Assembly (NCBI GenBank): GCA_030248135.1
Contig: JASANC010003269.1
Coordinates: 1 to 64,000 of the forward strand
Source: Theristus sp. LFF4_11
Taxonomy: Eukaryota; Nematoda; Chromadorea; Monhysterida; Xyalidae
DNA length: 64,000 nucleotides
Direction: 5' to 3'
The notes beneath the pieces were generated by a model. The model was not told where the DNA came from. It was given only the letters and a program-made list of their open reading frames with translations, and did no database searches. How positions within the stretch are numbered: position 1 is the stretch's first letter; every line of letters begins with the position of its first letter. Made by a program: the position numbers and the translations under genes. This document shows, piece by piece, positions 21,831 to 31,444 of the stretch.

Positions 21831-24800
21831 TCATCGCAGCCACTGCGGTTCGATGCCAAAACTGGTGAACAGCAGATGACGCGTGCGGTCTGCGAGCCTC
21901 TGGCGGCGTGTGCGGCGCAGCGACAGGCGACAAGCAAGCTCACGGATCTTGGGCATGTTACGGCGAATGTACATCTGCGCGTCCTGCAGCACAACAGTGA
22001 ACGTTGGTGGCTACATCAGTGCTCTCAACTGCAACAGGCATTGATTAGACAAGTAGCAGCGGTCTACTAGCGCACCTGTTCCATTTGCGCGAGTCGCAGC
22101 GGATCGATCTCGTCGAGTGTGTACGTGTGCGACATGTACGGGTTGATGCGATAGTAGCACTCTGGCGCAAGCAGACAGTTCAGTGCTTGGTGCACCACTG
22201 CAAATACAACCGAGTATTGTTGCTGGTGCTTTCGTCGGTTTACCAGCCACTTTCACTCTGTATATCGGCCCACAAGCCGTGCAAGTGTTGATCAAAGTGC
22301 AAACGTGATCCGCCAATCGGCTGCAGCTTGCACGCACGCCCAATCAGCACGCTTCAAGTTTCATCTGGTTGCATCCGCATGAATGAGCAGAATTTAAAGC
22401 TTCGAAGCTTTAGACTATCTGTTCAGCTGACACTCGGTGTCGGTGGCGCTGTCCACAATTTTGAGAACCTTCTCCTGCAGTGACGTGCTCGATGCCAGCG
22501 TCTTCACATTCTCATCTGGCTGTGTCGGAATGGTCAGCCACGAACGACCGTTGCCTGAAAGCGCCTTTTGTCACGCGCAGTCGCCGCAGACAAGCTCTAA
22601 CGTGCCTGTGTCCCTGTGCACACGCAACAACAAACAACAAGACTGCGCGCACCGACAGACAGGACGCACTGAATGGGGGTGTCAGGCCAGAGCACACGCG
22701 CCTCATTGAGACCAATGGCGGCCGGGTTGTTCGCGAGCACACCGCCGTCCTCAAGAAACACCATTTGTACTCGAATAAGATTTATTAATGGACACAGAAA
22801 CTGTGAAAAACAACAAATACGCTCGCAAATAATTCGAAGCAATGCAGAAACACAACGAAAAACGACAGATATAATGAAAGCAAGCAAACCTGGTGAATCA
22901 GATGATCGAGTGCAACCTCCTGAAAGTAGCCCGGTGCAGCAGCACTTGCCTGCAACGCCTGCCAGGTGCGATATTTGCAGCTGCCTGCGTACGTCGACAC
23001 ACGCCCCGGTGGGTGCTCGTAGTTGCGGAAAATGAACGGCTCCATCCTTGCGGTGTTCACAACGCACGACACAAAGCACAGCTGACAAGCAAACAAAAAC
23101 GTAAAACAAAACCAATACAATCCAACAACACCGACACGTTTCTCACCTTTTCTGTACAATTTGGCCATCACATAATTGTTTAAAGCATCTCAGAATTGCG
23201 AAGAACGCACCTTCGGGGCTCCCGGTTTCTTGGTGCTTTCCATCATCAGCTCGGTGCCGAGTGTTGCCTTCAGCAGTTTCACCCATTCTCGAGTGTCGTA
23301 GTACGCGTGACTGCGCACCAACGACGTCAGGCCACGCATCTTGTTCTGCGTGAACAGCTTTGCTGAGAGCTCTCTGAGAATCGCAAACAGTGAACACGAT
23401 CCTTCAAAAAATGAAATTTAGCACTCAGTGCTAAGAAACAGTGGTCGCCAAAAAAGAGAAAAAAACGGCAATTGTTAAGTGTGTTTTTCAAACGTGGGAC
23501 AAAATATGGCTGCATTGCGTTTGCTGGCTGTGTGAAGCTGTGAGGCGTTGCAAATTCGATTGAAATGAATGCAACTAAGCTTCAACCACAAACGAACCGA
23601 TAGATGTCTTTGCATTCGGCGACTGTCAGACGATATGCGCCCAGCAATGAGGCCATGATTGAGCCAGTGCTCACGCCCACAAACAAATCAAAACACTCAT
23701 GCAATCGACAGCCGTTCAACTCCTGCTCCAATGCCTCGAGCACAGCCAGCGACAGCATGCCTCTAAAATCGACAGTTCAACTGTTTTTTTTTTCGGTTGA
23801 CCAGCACATGAATGGCCTTCAAAAGTGTGTCAGTCATGCGAGCCAACCTCGTGCCACCCCCGTCGATTGACGCAATACAAAGTCCACGGCGTCGCGGCGG
23901 ATCGATGTGCCCGATGAGCGCAAGGCAAACCAAATAGTCGCATCGCAGTTGCTCGTTACTGCACGTCGAATGCAGGCGCAACAGTAAACGGCGAATGTCG
24001 TTCTGAAACCGAATGGTTTGCTTTGCGAAAAATGACCGCAAAATTGCAATCATTTTTTGGGGGATTTTATCGCACCGGTTCCGGAAACCGTAAGGTACCA
24101 AACTCCGGCGGAAACTGGCAATTACTGCCCGCCCCCGCCCGAACTTAATATAATACTGTCGGCTCAGGAGGGAGCAGACCATTGATTAGGCTCTACACGT
24201 GTGGGTCCTGTCCTGTCCACAGCGATGTTCTTACTTTCCACCTACAGAACGGTAGACAGACACAGAAGCTCTGCACACACCTGCGCAACAGACAGAACAG
24301 TACGTTTGCAGACGAAAAATAGCCTGAGCGACACGACCCCGACGCCCGAGTCCATTCAGCGGATTCGGTCGGATCACTTTACCAATTTGAATTCCCGCGT
24401 CATGCATGAAAATGTTTACTATCTATGCGCGCATTGAGTCTCGAAACCAAAACAAAAAGATAATAGTAGGTGTTCCATGCTTTTTTACCGGTTTCAAACT
24501 TCCGATACCTCAAGCGCAAGTTGGACAGTTTCAGGATGGTTCATGAAATGCACAGCGAGTTCCTTGAGCAGCAGTTGTCGCACACTGTCCGAGTGTGATC
24601 CGCGGAGTCTTGCCATCAGTGTCATCGTTTGTTCATCGCGTGCTTCATGCTCGGCAGCAACTGAGTATGCCCTCGCTGCCAGCTGTTCGCGTGTCAACGT
24701 CTTTTCTTTTTTATCTTTCTGTCGAACAGAAAGTTCCGTTTTAGGGTTCGCAATGATGCAATTTGATTGTCACAGTCTTGTTTACTCACCAACTACTTTC

Positions 24801-25261
24801 TTGCAACATACCTTCGCCCCAGGCACTGTTTTCGAAGTTTCCGTTTCAGTGGTTGTTGAAGATCGCCATCGAAGTGACGATCCAACCAATTGCCTCAAAT
24901 AAGCGAAACTCGCCCAGCCCTCCGCCTCCGTTGTTGGTTCAGTTGTTTCACTGGTTGATGCTGGCAAGTTGTGTGGTTTCGGCTCAACAGGTTCATTTGA
25001 CTCGACCGCATTGTCAGGATTTTTGCTTTCAACTGAGTAATGTTGGCTGGTTGCAAAGTTCGCAGTTACTTCCAGAATGGGACTACCACTGACGACGGCA
25101 GAAGTCGACGCAAGACAATCAATCGGTTGACTCAAAGGATTTGCAGCAAGCATTGTCAACGATGACGATCTGTTGCTGTTATTGCTGTTCGTTGTTGTGC
25201 TTGATGAGCGAGCGTGTCGATGGCGTGGACGCCAGCAGGCACGTGCAGCAACACGAATCAT
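21831..25261 (-). CDS. PNPLA8: Calcium-independent phospholipase A2 gamma (patatin-like phospholipase)
   Basis: Ten exons: 24812-25261, 24509-24718, 23848-24002, 23598-23762, 23211-23373, 22890-23081, 22653-22749, 22432-22554, 22076-22197, 21831-21983; 609 residues (human 782). The enzyme hydrolyses phospholipid acyl esters in mitochondria and peroxisomes. The start MIRVAARACWRPRHRHARSS is a good mitochondrial presequence; an in-frame ATG at 25297 would add 12 residues. The patatin domain shows SIDGGGTRG (about 267-273), the nucleophile motif GVSTG (about 301-305), the YRELSAKLFTQN and SHAYYDTREW blocks, FIFRNYEHPPG, SAAAPGYF and the catalytic DGG (446-448). The C-terminal third matches the iPLA2-gamma tail (TDTELVHQALNCLL, YYRINPYM). 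All phases agree. An intron contains a SINE fragment and a dispersed repeat. Confidence 0.92.
24062..24185 (-). mobile_element. SINE type 2, 3' fragment in a PNPLA8 intron
   Basis: In reverse complement this stretch matches the 3' body of the SINE at 34446-34720, including CCGGTTCCGGAAACC, AACTCCGGCGG and the CTCAGGAGGGA block. The tRNA head is missing. Confidence 0.7.
24350..24440 (-). repeat. Dispersed repeat, inverted copy of 14920-15010
   Basis: It shares GATCACTTTACCAATTTGAA and CCCGCGTCATGC with the reverse complement of 14920-15010. It lies within the PNPLA8 intron right after the SINE fragment. Confidence 0.5.
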
Positions 25262-25302
25262 GCTAGTCACATTTGCAGAAGACCGAGACATTCTCAAGGA
25301 GA

Positions 25303-25397
25303 AGGGAAGAGGGGGAAAGGGGAAGGGGGGGGAAGGGGGGAAAAAAAAAAAAAAATGGGTTGGAAAAAGAAAAAAAAAAGGGGGGAAGAGGAAGAAT
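25303..25397. repeat. Polypurine tract just upstream of PNPLA8
   Basis: About 95 bp on the plus strand are almost purely A and G (with a short TGGGTTGG interruption), with runs of seven or more G and fifteen A. It starts about 40 bp upstream of the PNPLA8 start codon. Confidence 0.85.
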
Positions 25398-25407
25398 AGA
25401 TAACCTC

Positions 25408-25484
25408 ACCGGACTCGGATGTGCACTCAACAGTGACTGTGTCGTGTGCTTTGTGTTCCATGGCGGCCAGGTAAGCTGCGTTTC
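25408..25484 (+). repeat. Inverted duplicate, left copy
   Basis: This stretch, containing GTGCTTTGTGTTCCATGGCG and GGTAAGCTGCGTTTCAG, is repeated in inverted orientation at 26887-26965 with a few differences. Both copies contain an ATG-GCG start followed shortly by a GTAAGC donor, so they look like a duplicated first exon (MAA..). Confidence 0.65.
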
Positions 25485-25520
25485 AGCGAGAGAGAAAGAA
25501 TTTTTTTTCATTTATAATTA

Positions 25521-26462
25521 TACAGAGTGGTCAAAACATGGGTACAAACAACATTGAATCGCTTTAACTCGCCAACGGTTGGACCGTTTGAGTTGAAATT
25601 TTAGTCGCTTTACAATCGCGAACATTTTTATTTTCACTCCTCAATTGTCCAACGCTAAGCGCGCGAAAGAAGCGATGTTGAGTTCGATTCCCTTGTTCCA
25701 TCGTGCGTGAGAGAGTTCAGTTGAGTTTCAGTGAATTCTGTGTTCGTTTTGTAAAAATGAGCCGTCTGCCAATTAGGGGTGGGTCGGTATAAAAACGGTT
25801 TTTTTCGGTATAAAAAACGGTATAAAAAACAGCTCCACCGTTTCTGCATACAGTTTCTGGCTAGAATTGTGGTCTTTTACTCATTATTCAGCGGTTTGCG
25901 CAAAATCAGAGTACCAGAAATTGTCGCAATCAAAGGATTCTTCAGATACTGGGTCGGTAAAAAAACCGGGTATAAAGAACCGGACGCGGTATAAAAAACC
26001 GTTTTATATACATGGATTTGAAAAAAAACCGTTTTTTACCACCCCTACTGCCAATTGAAAATTGCGTATTTGTCGTGAAAACATTTCATGAAACGAAAAA
26101 TTGCTGCTGCGATTGCCCACAGCCCTTTTTGTCGGACCACAGATTTGAGAATTTCGGACGATCTTCAGCCAATAGGGCTCGATTGTGCATTGAAGCTGGC
26201 GGCTCACATTTCCAGAAGGATTAGCTTTAATTTTTGACAGTTTGTGACGTTATTGATGAATAAATCTGATGTGAGACAGAAAAAATAATGTTTTTCATCA
26301 AAAATTCGCACAGGGGCAATGTTTTTTCGTTTGGGCTAAAAATTGGTGGAGGTCTAAGTTTGTCCTCCTAAGTAAGCGACTAAAATTTCAGCCCAAACGG
26401 TTTAACCGTTGGCGAGTTAGAGCGATTGAAAGTTGTACCCACTACTTTTGGACCACTCTGTA
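25521..26462. mobile_element. Tc1/mariner-like non-autonomous element (about 940 bp)
   Basis: TA-CAGAGTGGTC at the left and CCACTCTG-TA at the right mark the ends. Terminal inverted repeats of roughly 95 bp include CTCGCCAACGGTT in both arms. It has no transposase ORF. A second element is inserted in it at 25774-26047. Confidence 0.8.
25774..26047. mobile_element. hAT-type MITE nested in the mariner-like element (274 bp)
   Basis: The ends are TAGGGGTGGG and TACCACCCCTA in inverted orientation, and the exact 8 bp sequence CTGCCAAT flanks both sides (25766-25773 and 26048-26055). An 8 bp duplication with TAGGG-type tips is diagnostic of the hAT superfamily. The interior is made of GGTATAAAAAAC-like repeats. 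Confidence 0.85.
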
Positions 26463-26469
26463 TACTGCA

Positions 26470-26650
26470 ATTAGGTTAGGGTTGTTAAACAAAAACAAAA
26501 ATTTTTGATTTAAAAACTTAAAACACAAAAATGCCGAGTCTTGCTTAAAAAAATTGAAAACTTCTTTTAATATGCTTTGAAAGTGTCGTTTTTGGCAAAA
26601 TTTTCGAAAAATTCAACAAACATTTTCTTTGACATCACCTTGAAGAACTG
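26470..26650. mobile_element. hAT-like element end, fragment
   Basis: TTAGGTTAGGGTTGTTAAAC followed by A-rich sequence resembles the left end of the element at 436. The following TTTGGCAAAATTTTCGAAAA resembles, in reverse, the sequence near 60590-60640. The other end is not visible. Confidence 0.45.
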
Positions 26651-28256
26651 TCAGCACGTTCAAGATCGACGTTTTGGACCGTTTTAGTTATTGTTTTGGG
26701 CTTGAACAGTTTTTGAAAGGAAGTTTTTGAGCGTCTTTTAAGCTTGGCTGAATATTTTCGATGCAGCCAAGGTGACCCTTCGCTTCGGACACATTCGGAC
26801 ACATTTCTGCAGTTGACAGTGAGCCGAGCCGCCTGCTCATGTTCTTTATGATTATGAGTGTGCCCATTTTGATCTGAGTCTGAAACGCAGCTTACCTGCG
26901 CCGCCATAGAACACAAAGCACACGACACAACCACTGTTGAGTCAGAGTGTCGATCCGAGTTCCTTGCGGTTTTCAGCAGTTAACTTGAGTTCCATTCAGA
27001 ATAATTTTCTTAGTTTTATCAAATCAAAATTATTGATTCGTTGAGTATTTCCGTGAATTTTGAGCAAGATTTTTTTATGATTGAAAAACGAGCGTCGAAT
27101 TGGCAGGATCCGAAAATCATAAAGTCACTGCTCAATCCAACACTCATTATTCAAATCATATCAAGGGCAGGTCAATGTCAGTCAATTGAATGCGGTGCGG
27201 AATGCAGCTCGTCGAGTTAGTTGTTCTCTGAATTGAATTGATGATGCCACCATGCAATGCAGTGCCAAAAAATCCAAGCAGATGCTCAGTTTGTGGTGAC
27301 TGACAAACCACTATCATACTGGACCGCCACTGGACACTGAATGATAAAAAACAATCGTTGTTTTCGTTCCACGTCCACCACGGATCGCTGCTGACCACTT
27401 TTGATCGAACATTTTTATCCAATTCTTGCTCTTGAACTCATTTCTTCAACCACTTGATGAAAAAGTAAGCAATCATAAACTCAAAAAGCTGACTGTGACG
27501 TGAGTGAGCCTGTCGTCGTTGTTTCGTTTCATTCACTGTTTTGATTTTTGTCACCGAAATTCAAATTCAACTCGCGAAATCGAAATCGAACTCAAAAACT
27601 GAACAAAAAGTGCAAAACAAACGCCCTTTTCTTTCTTTTTCATTTTGATTAGCATTTGTCTGCTTCCTCGGTAATAATTTACCGTTGGCGGACATTTAAT
27701 TTGCGACATGAATACCAACCATCTCACCTCACGCCAAAGACTGCAGCAAATACGTACGAAGCAAGAAGCGACATTTTAAACAAGATGATTTTTGGTAAAA
27801 GTGAAATCCAGCCAGGCGCTGGCTGTGGTGGCGCGATGTGAATTGAGTGACGTTCGCTTCAGCATTTGTATTTCAGCAGTCAGTGAACTGTTGTGGCAAA
27901 AGTATACACACGAAACACAACCACGTGGTTGCCAAAAAGGAATATCTGCATATCAGTTAAACAACAAACTGTCAGCTGTTTTCCTTTCCTCGTTTTCGTA
28001 AAAATCACGTTTTGCTGAGCTTCAAACATTTTAAACAAAACTGACAGCACTGTGTTGCGATAAAATGAACAAACAAGAAAGAGCACGCACATTTGTTCTG
28101 TTGGCAGGAAGTCAAAGTGAAATGCATTCACATCACAAGACACACGTGGTTTTCTCTCTTTGGCTGGCGGTGAGACATTGATAAAAACAAGCAAACAGGA
28201 GAAGAAAAACTGGCTATACGCACAAAAACGAACACCAAAAAGTGAAAACCGTTTGA
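26651..28256. other. No supported gene; includes the right copy of an inverted duplicate
   Basis: The inverted duplicate of 25408-25484 lies at 26887-26965. Open frames at 26635-26934 and 27156-27422 (both minus) have no recognisable domain. An 88-codon frame starting MDKNVRSKVVSSDPWW is the most protein-like but stands alone. Confidence 0.45.
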
Positions 28257-29550
28257 ACTGACTACCGACCGATGTCTTTAACCTCCAGTGTTTGTAAAGT
28301 GATGGAAAGAATTCTAAAGAACAGAATTATGAATCATTGTATCACAAACAACATTTTCTCACCCAATCAATTTGGCTTTCTTCCAGGGCGCGGTGTTGAG
28401 CTACAATTACTGAAATGTATGAATGATTGGACTCTAAGCTGGGACAAAGGTATAGGTGTTGATGTTATTTACTTTGATGTTTCGAAGGCCTTTGACACAG
28501 TTTCACACGCTGTATTAATCTCAAAGTTAAACGAATTAGGACTGGATGCGGTTCTCGTTCAATGGATTGCAGCGTATCTGGAGAATCGAACTCAATGTGT
28601 CAGGGTCGGTGGATTTCAATCTAAATTTGTGAATGTAACGTCAGGGGTTCCGCAAGGTTCGGTTCTGGGTCCGATCCTTTTTGCTCTGTTTGTCAACGAT
28701 CTCCCGAAATGTGTCACTCATTCCAATATTGTGGTATGTGCTGATGATGTCAAAATTTATCGAGAAGTTGAAAGTGTGGAAGATAAAATTCTGATCGAGA
28801 ATGATCTGATCGCAATTGAGAAATGGTTGAAAATAAATAAACTAAAACTTGCAGCGGAAAAAACCGTGTGCTTACACTTGAATCCATCTCGTAACCCAAA
28901 GTTCAATTACACTGTTGGTGGAAAATCCGTGCAAAATGTCAGTAAGATCAAAGATCTTGGAGTGGTAATTGATGAGAGATTATCCTTCGCTGATCATGTA
29001 TCTGAAATTTGTGGCAAATCAAAGAGCATGGCGGGCCTCATTAAACGGTGTTTCAGAACCAGATCGACAACAGCTAGAATGAAGTTATTTAATGCGATGG
29101 TTGTAAACAAGCTCTCGTATTGCAATTCGGTTTGGTCTCCGTCTCAAGTAGGTCTTTTGAAGAGAGTGGAATCCGTTCAAAGAAGTTTCACAAAGTATCT
29201 CGAAGGTGTAAATTTTGAAACATCATACACCCAGCGGCTCATTGATTTGCAGCAAAGTTCACTTGTATTCAAGAGAATTGTGTCAGACCTGGTAATGGTT
29301 TATAAATTTATCAATGCAAAGTGTTATGTCTTAAATCTATCAGACTTCTTTGAGGTTCACCAAGGGGAATTTGGTACCAGAGGTCATCAACATAAACTGA
29401 ACACACCGCCTGTAAAGACGTCAATTAGAGCTGGTGCTTGGGCCGTGCGAACCATCCAACTCTGGAACAGTCTGAATCAAGACACAGTCTCAGCTCCCTC
29501 AACCTCTTCTTTCAAAAATTAGGCTTATTCAGGCTTATTCAGGCTTATTG
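28257..29550 (+). mobile_element. LINE retrotransposon, 5'-truncated, intact partial reverse transcriptase
   Basis: A continuous frame of about 420 codons encodes the C-terminal part of a non-LTR reverse transcriptase: DYRPMSLTSSVCK, FGFLPGRG, YFDVSKAFDTVSH, TSGVPQGSVLGP and the catalytic box CADD (Cys in place of the usual Tyr or Phe), then the thumb and the C-terminal WNSLNQ region. The style is CR1/jockey-like. The frame stops upstream at an in-frame TGA next to the DYRP motif, so most of the element, including any endonuclease, is missing. The 3' end carries three copies of the 10-mer AGGCTTATTC. The RT frame has no stops, so the insertion is probably young. Confidence 0.88.
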
Positions 29551-30050
29551 CAAACGAATCTCAACTCATCCATAAATTTATTGCGACACGTTTCCCCTCC
29601 CTTCTGGCTTGATTTCCGTGGACCTGGGGATGCCGCTCTCCGTTGCTCTTCCTTTCCCATTGAGAAAAACTTTGCGAATTGATAAATTGATCTCAGGTCC
29701 ATTAAACATTCTTGCTTTAAAAAAAAGAAAAAGAAAAACAAACAAACAATTACATTGTGTTCAATGTCCCCTTTCACTTCAACTTTTTCTAAACTTGCCA
29801 ACATTGCCCTGCTTGTGGTCGGAAAATGTTTGTGGTGTTCCGTTGCTAATCCTTTTGTGTTCTTTCAGGATTTCTTTTGTTTATACGTCAGAAACTTCAG
29901 AAGCCAGTCGAGTTTCGTCTTGTGCACTGAGATTGTGCGGCAATTTGAATTCGTATTCGTATCGTCGATGAAGTGGATTATCTGTTTTGTTTTGAACAGT
30001 TTTGATCGGGCAGTCATGAGTTTGATTCTCGCTAGTTATTTTATTTGTTA
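29551..30050. other. Region after the LINE
   Basis: It includes pyrimidine-rich sequence and an A-rich run near 29718. No gene is supported. Part may be further 3' sequence of the LINE. Confidence 0.4.
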
Positions 30051-30838
30051 AAGTTGATGATGGGCAATTATTGTAATTATCTACCAGTTATTATCCGTGA
30101 TTCTGCTATATAAGATGATCTTTTCTCTGTAATCTGGGTTGTTCTCCAGTCCAATAAATCGCCACTCTTTTGCTGTTCGAAGTGGTGAGCCCGCCGTAGA
30201 GCGTGGCACGCAGGCGGTCATCGTGACCGGCCTTCTGTGGTCGTCTGTTGCTGTTCACTGTGGCGGCGTCAACGCTTTCCCTTGGGGCAGTTCAGTGATC
30301 GTCTAACAAACCTTCCTGGTGTTTCTGAGGCAAAAGATCGCAGCGTGCATCATCGAGGATGGCAGATCCGAGCGTAGGTCGACCAACAAAAAAAAGAAAA
30401 TGGCTCGCAGCATGGGGACGCCTAGATGAATGTAATTTTGACGCCGGGGCCACGAGGAGGCAACCGTTCAAACAGCAGAGTGGGCGTACGATCAGCACAG
30501 CGACCAGGAGTCAGATGAGCAGCGACTGTTGCTCCGGCTGAGCGGATTGGTGCTGATGGTCACTGTTCAGCCGTGATGTGATTTGCCATAGTGCCGTTTA
30601 AAGCCGTAAGACCTTGACGGCAGTTTTGTGATCATAAAATGTGAAGGTTTTTTTGTGATTTTATGATCAAGCTTTCTCCTTTCCTTTTTTTCTTTGGCGG
30701 GGGAGAAGTTGATGATGGGCAATTATTGTAATTATCTACCAGTTATTATCCGTGATTCTGCTATATAAGATGATCTTTTCTCTGTAATCTGGGTTGTTCT
30801 CCAGTCCAATAAATCGCCACTCTTTTGCTGTTCGAAGT
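30051..30838 (+). mobile_element. Small LTR element (TRIM-like) with matching 133 bp LTRs
   Basis: Direct repeats at 30051-30183 and 30706-30838 read the same base for base by eye. Each holds a TATA-like CTATATAAG and an AATAAA signal, as LTRs do. Directly after the left repeat is TGGTGAGCCCGCC, a plausible primer binding site starting TGG, and directly before the right repeat is the polypurine tract GGCGGGGGAGAAG. The 522 bp interior has no gag or pol frame. I could not find a clear 5 bp target duplication. Confidence 0.75.
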
Positions 30839-31387
30839 TTAATGTTTCGTCGTGTGTGACAGTTTTCGTGATTGATAACTTGTTTTGAAAAAAGTTCAAA
30901 ATTCAAATTCTCAGAACCTCAGTTCAGTCAGCTCAGTCAGTTCATTGTGTTTTGTTCGTGTGGTGGTGAATGCGTGATGTTATTGATTGTTTCATTGTAT
31001 TTTGTACTAACGGGTATTACCTATTTCGATGCTTCGGCATCGTGTCACTACCTTGGTACGATAAACGTTACATCGTTACATCGTTACATCGTTAACTGCA
31101 GTTCAAATCCTAGTTATTCCAGAGGCGGGAGAGGGCCGATATAGATAGCAGCTGGAGTGGAGCTGGAGAGAGATATTTTCCAAAATTGAAGCGGGGGCGC
31201 TGGGGGGTTATCATGTGACTTTGGGGAGGGGGATCAAAAACTTGAAATTGGGTGTTATCAGTTTTTTAGATTCTGTGAGACTCAATGCGTTAGCAGACGT
31301 TTTGAAAGAAAACTAGTTTCAATCTTTTAGTGACTCAGCCAGCGAGCCAACCCTATTTAGAGAACTTCTCGGTCTTTGCCAATTTTG
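30839..31387. other. Intergenic, no supported gene
   Basis: It contains a short GTTACATC tandem (31066-31096) and G-rich sequence near 31190-31235. The frame at 30872-31144 has no recognisable domain. Confidence 0.45.
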
Positions 31388-31443
31388 AAGAAGATAATAG
31401 TAAAAGTTTGCTTTCTGTGCTTTTTACCGGTTTCAAACTTGCG
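31388..31443. pseudogene. Fragment matching the PNPLA8 exon 2/intron 2 border
   Basis: AAGATAATAGTA, then TTTTTACCGGTTTCAAACTT and TACCTCAAG, match 24458-24512 with a few changes and one short insertion. In PNPLA8 this stretch spans the exon 2 splice donor. The match ends where MULE-related sequence begins (GCATATTCACC). Confidence 0.45.
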
Positions 31444-31444
31444 G

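Noticed and set aside
22597..23115. Long minus-strand frame starting MVLFYVFVCLSAVLC that resembles a signal peptide
   Set aside because: The frame reads through the intron and a different frame of the PNPLA8 exons; the true exons here are fixed by the DGG and APGYF motifs.
27156..27422. 88-codon minus-strand frame as a gene
   Set aside because: It has no recognisable motif, no convincing splice partners, and lies in a repeat-rich island, so it was mentioned only in the gap description.
31066..31096. Short GTTACATC tandem as a CRISPR-like array
   Set aside because: The units are directly adjacent with no spacers, and the genome is eukaryotic. It is a simple microsatellite.
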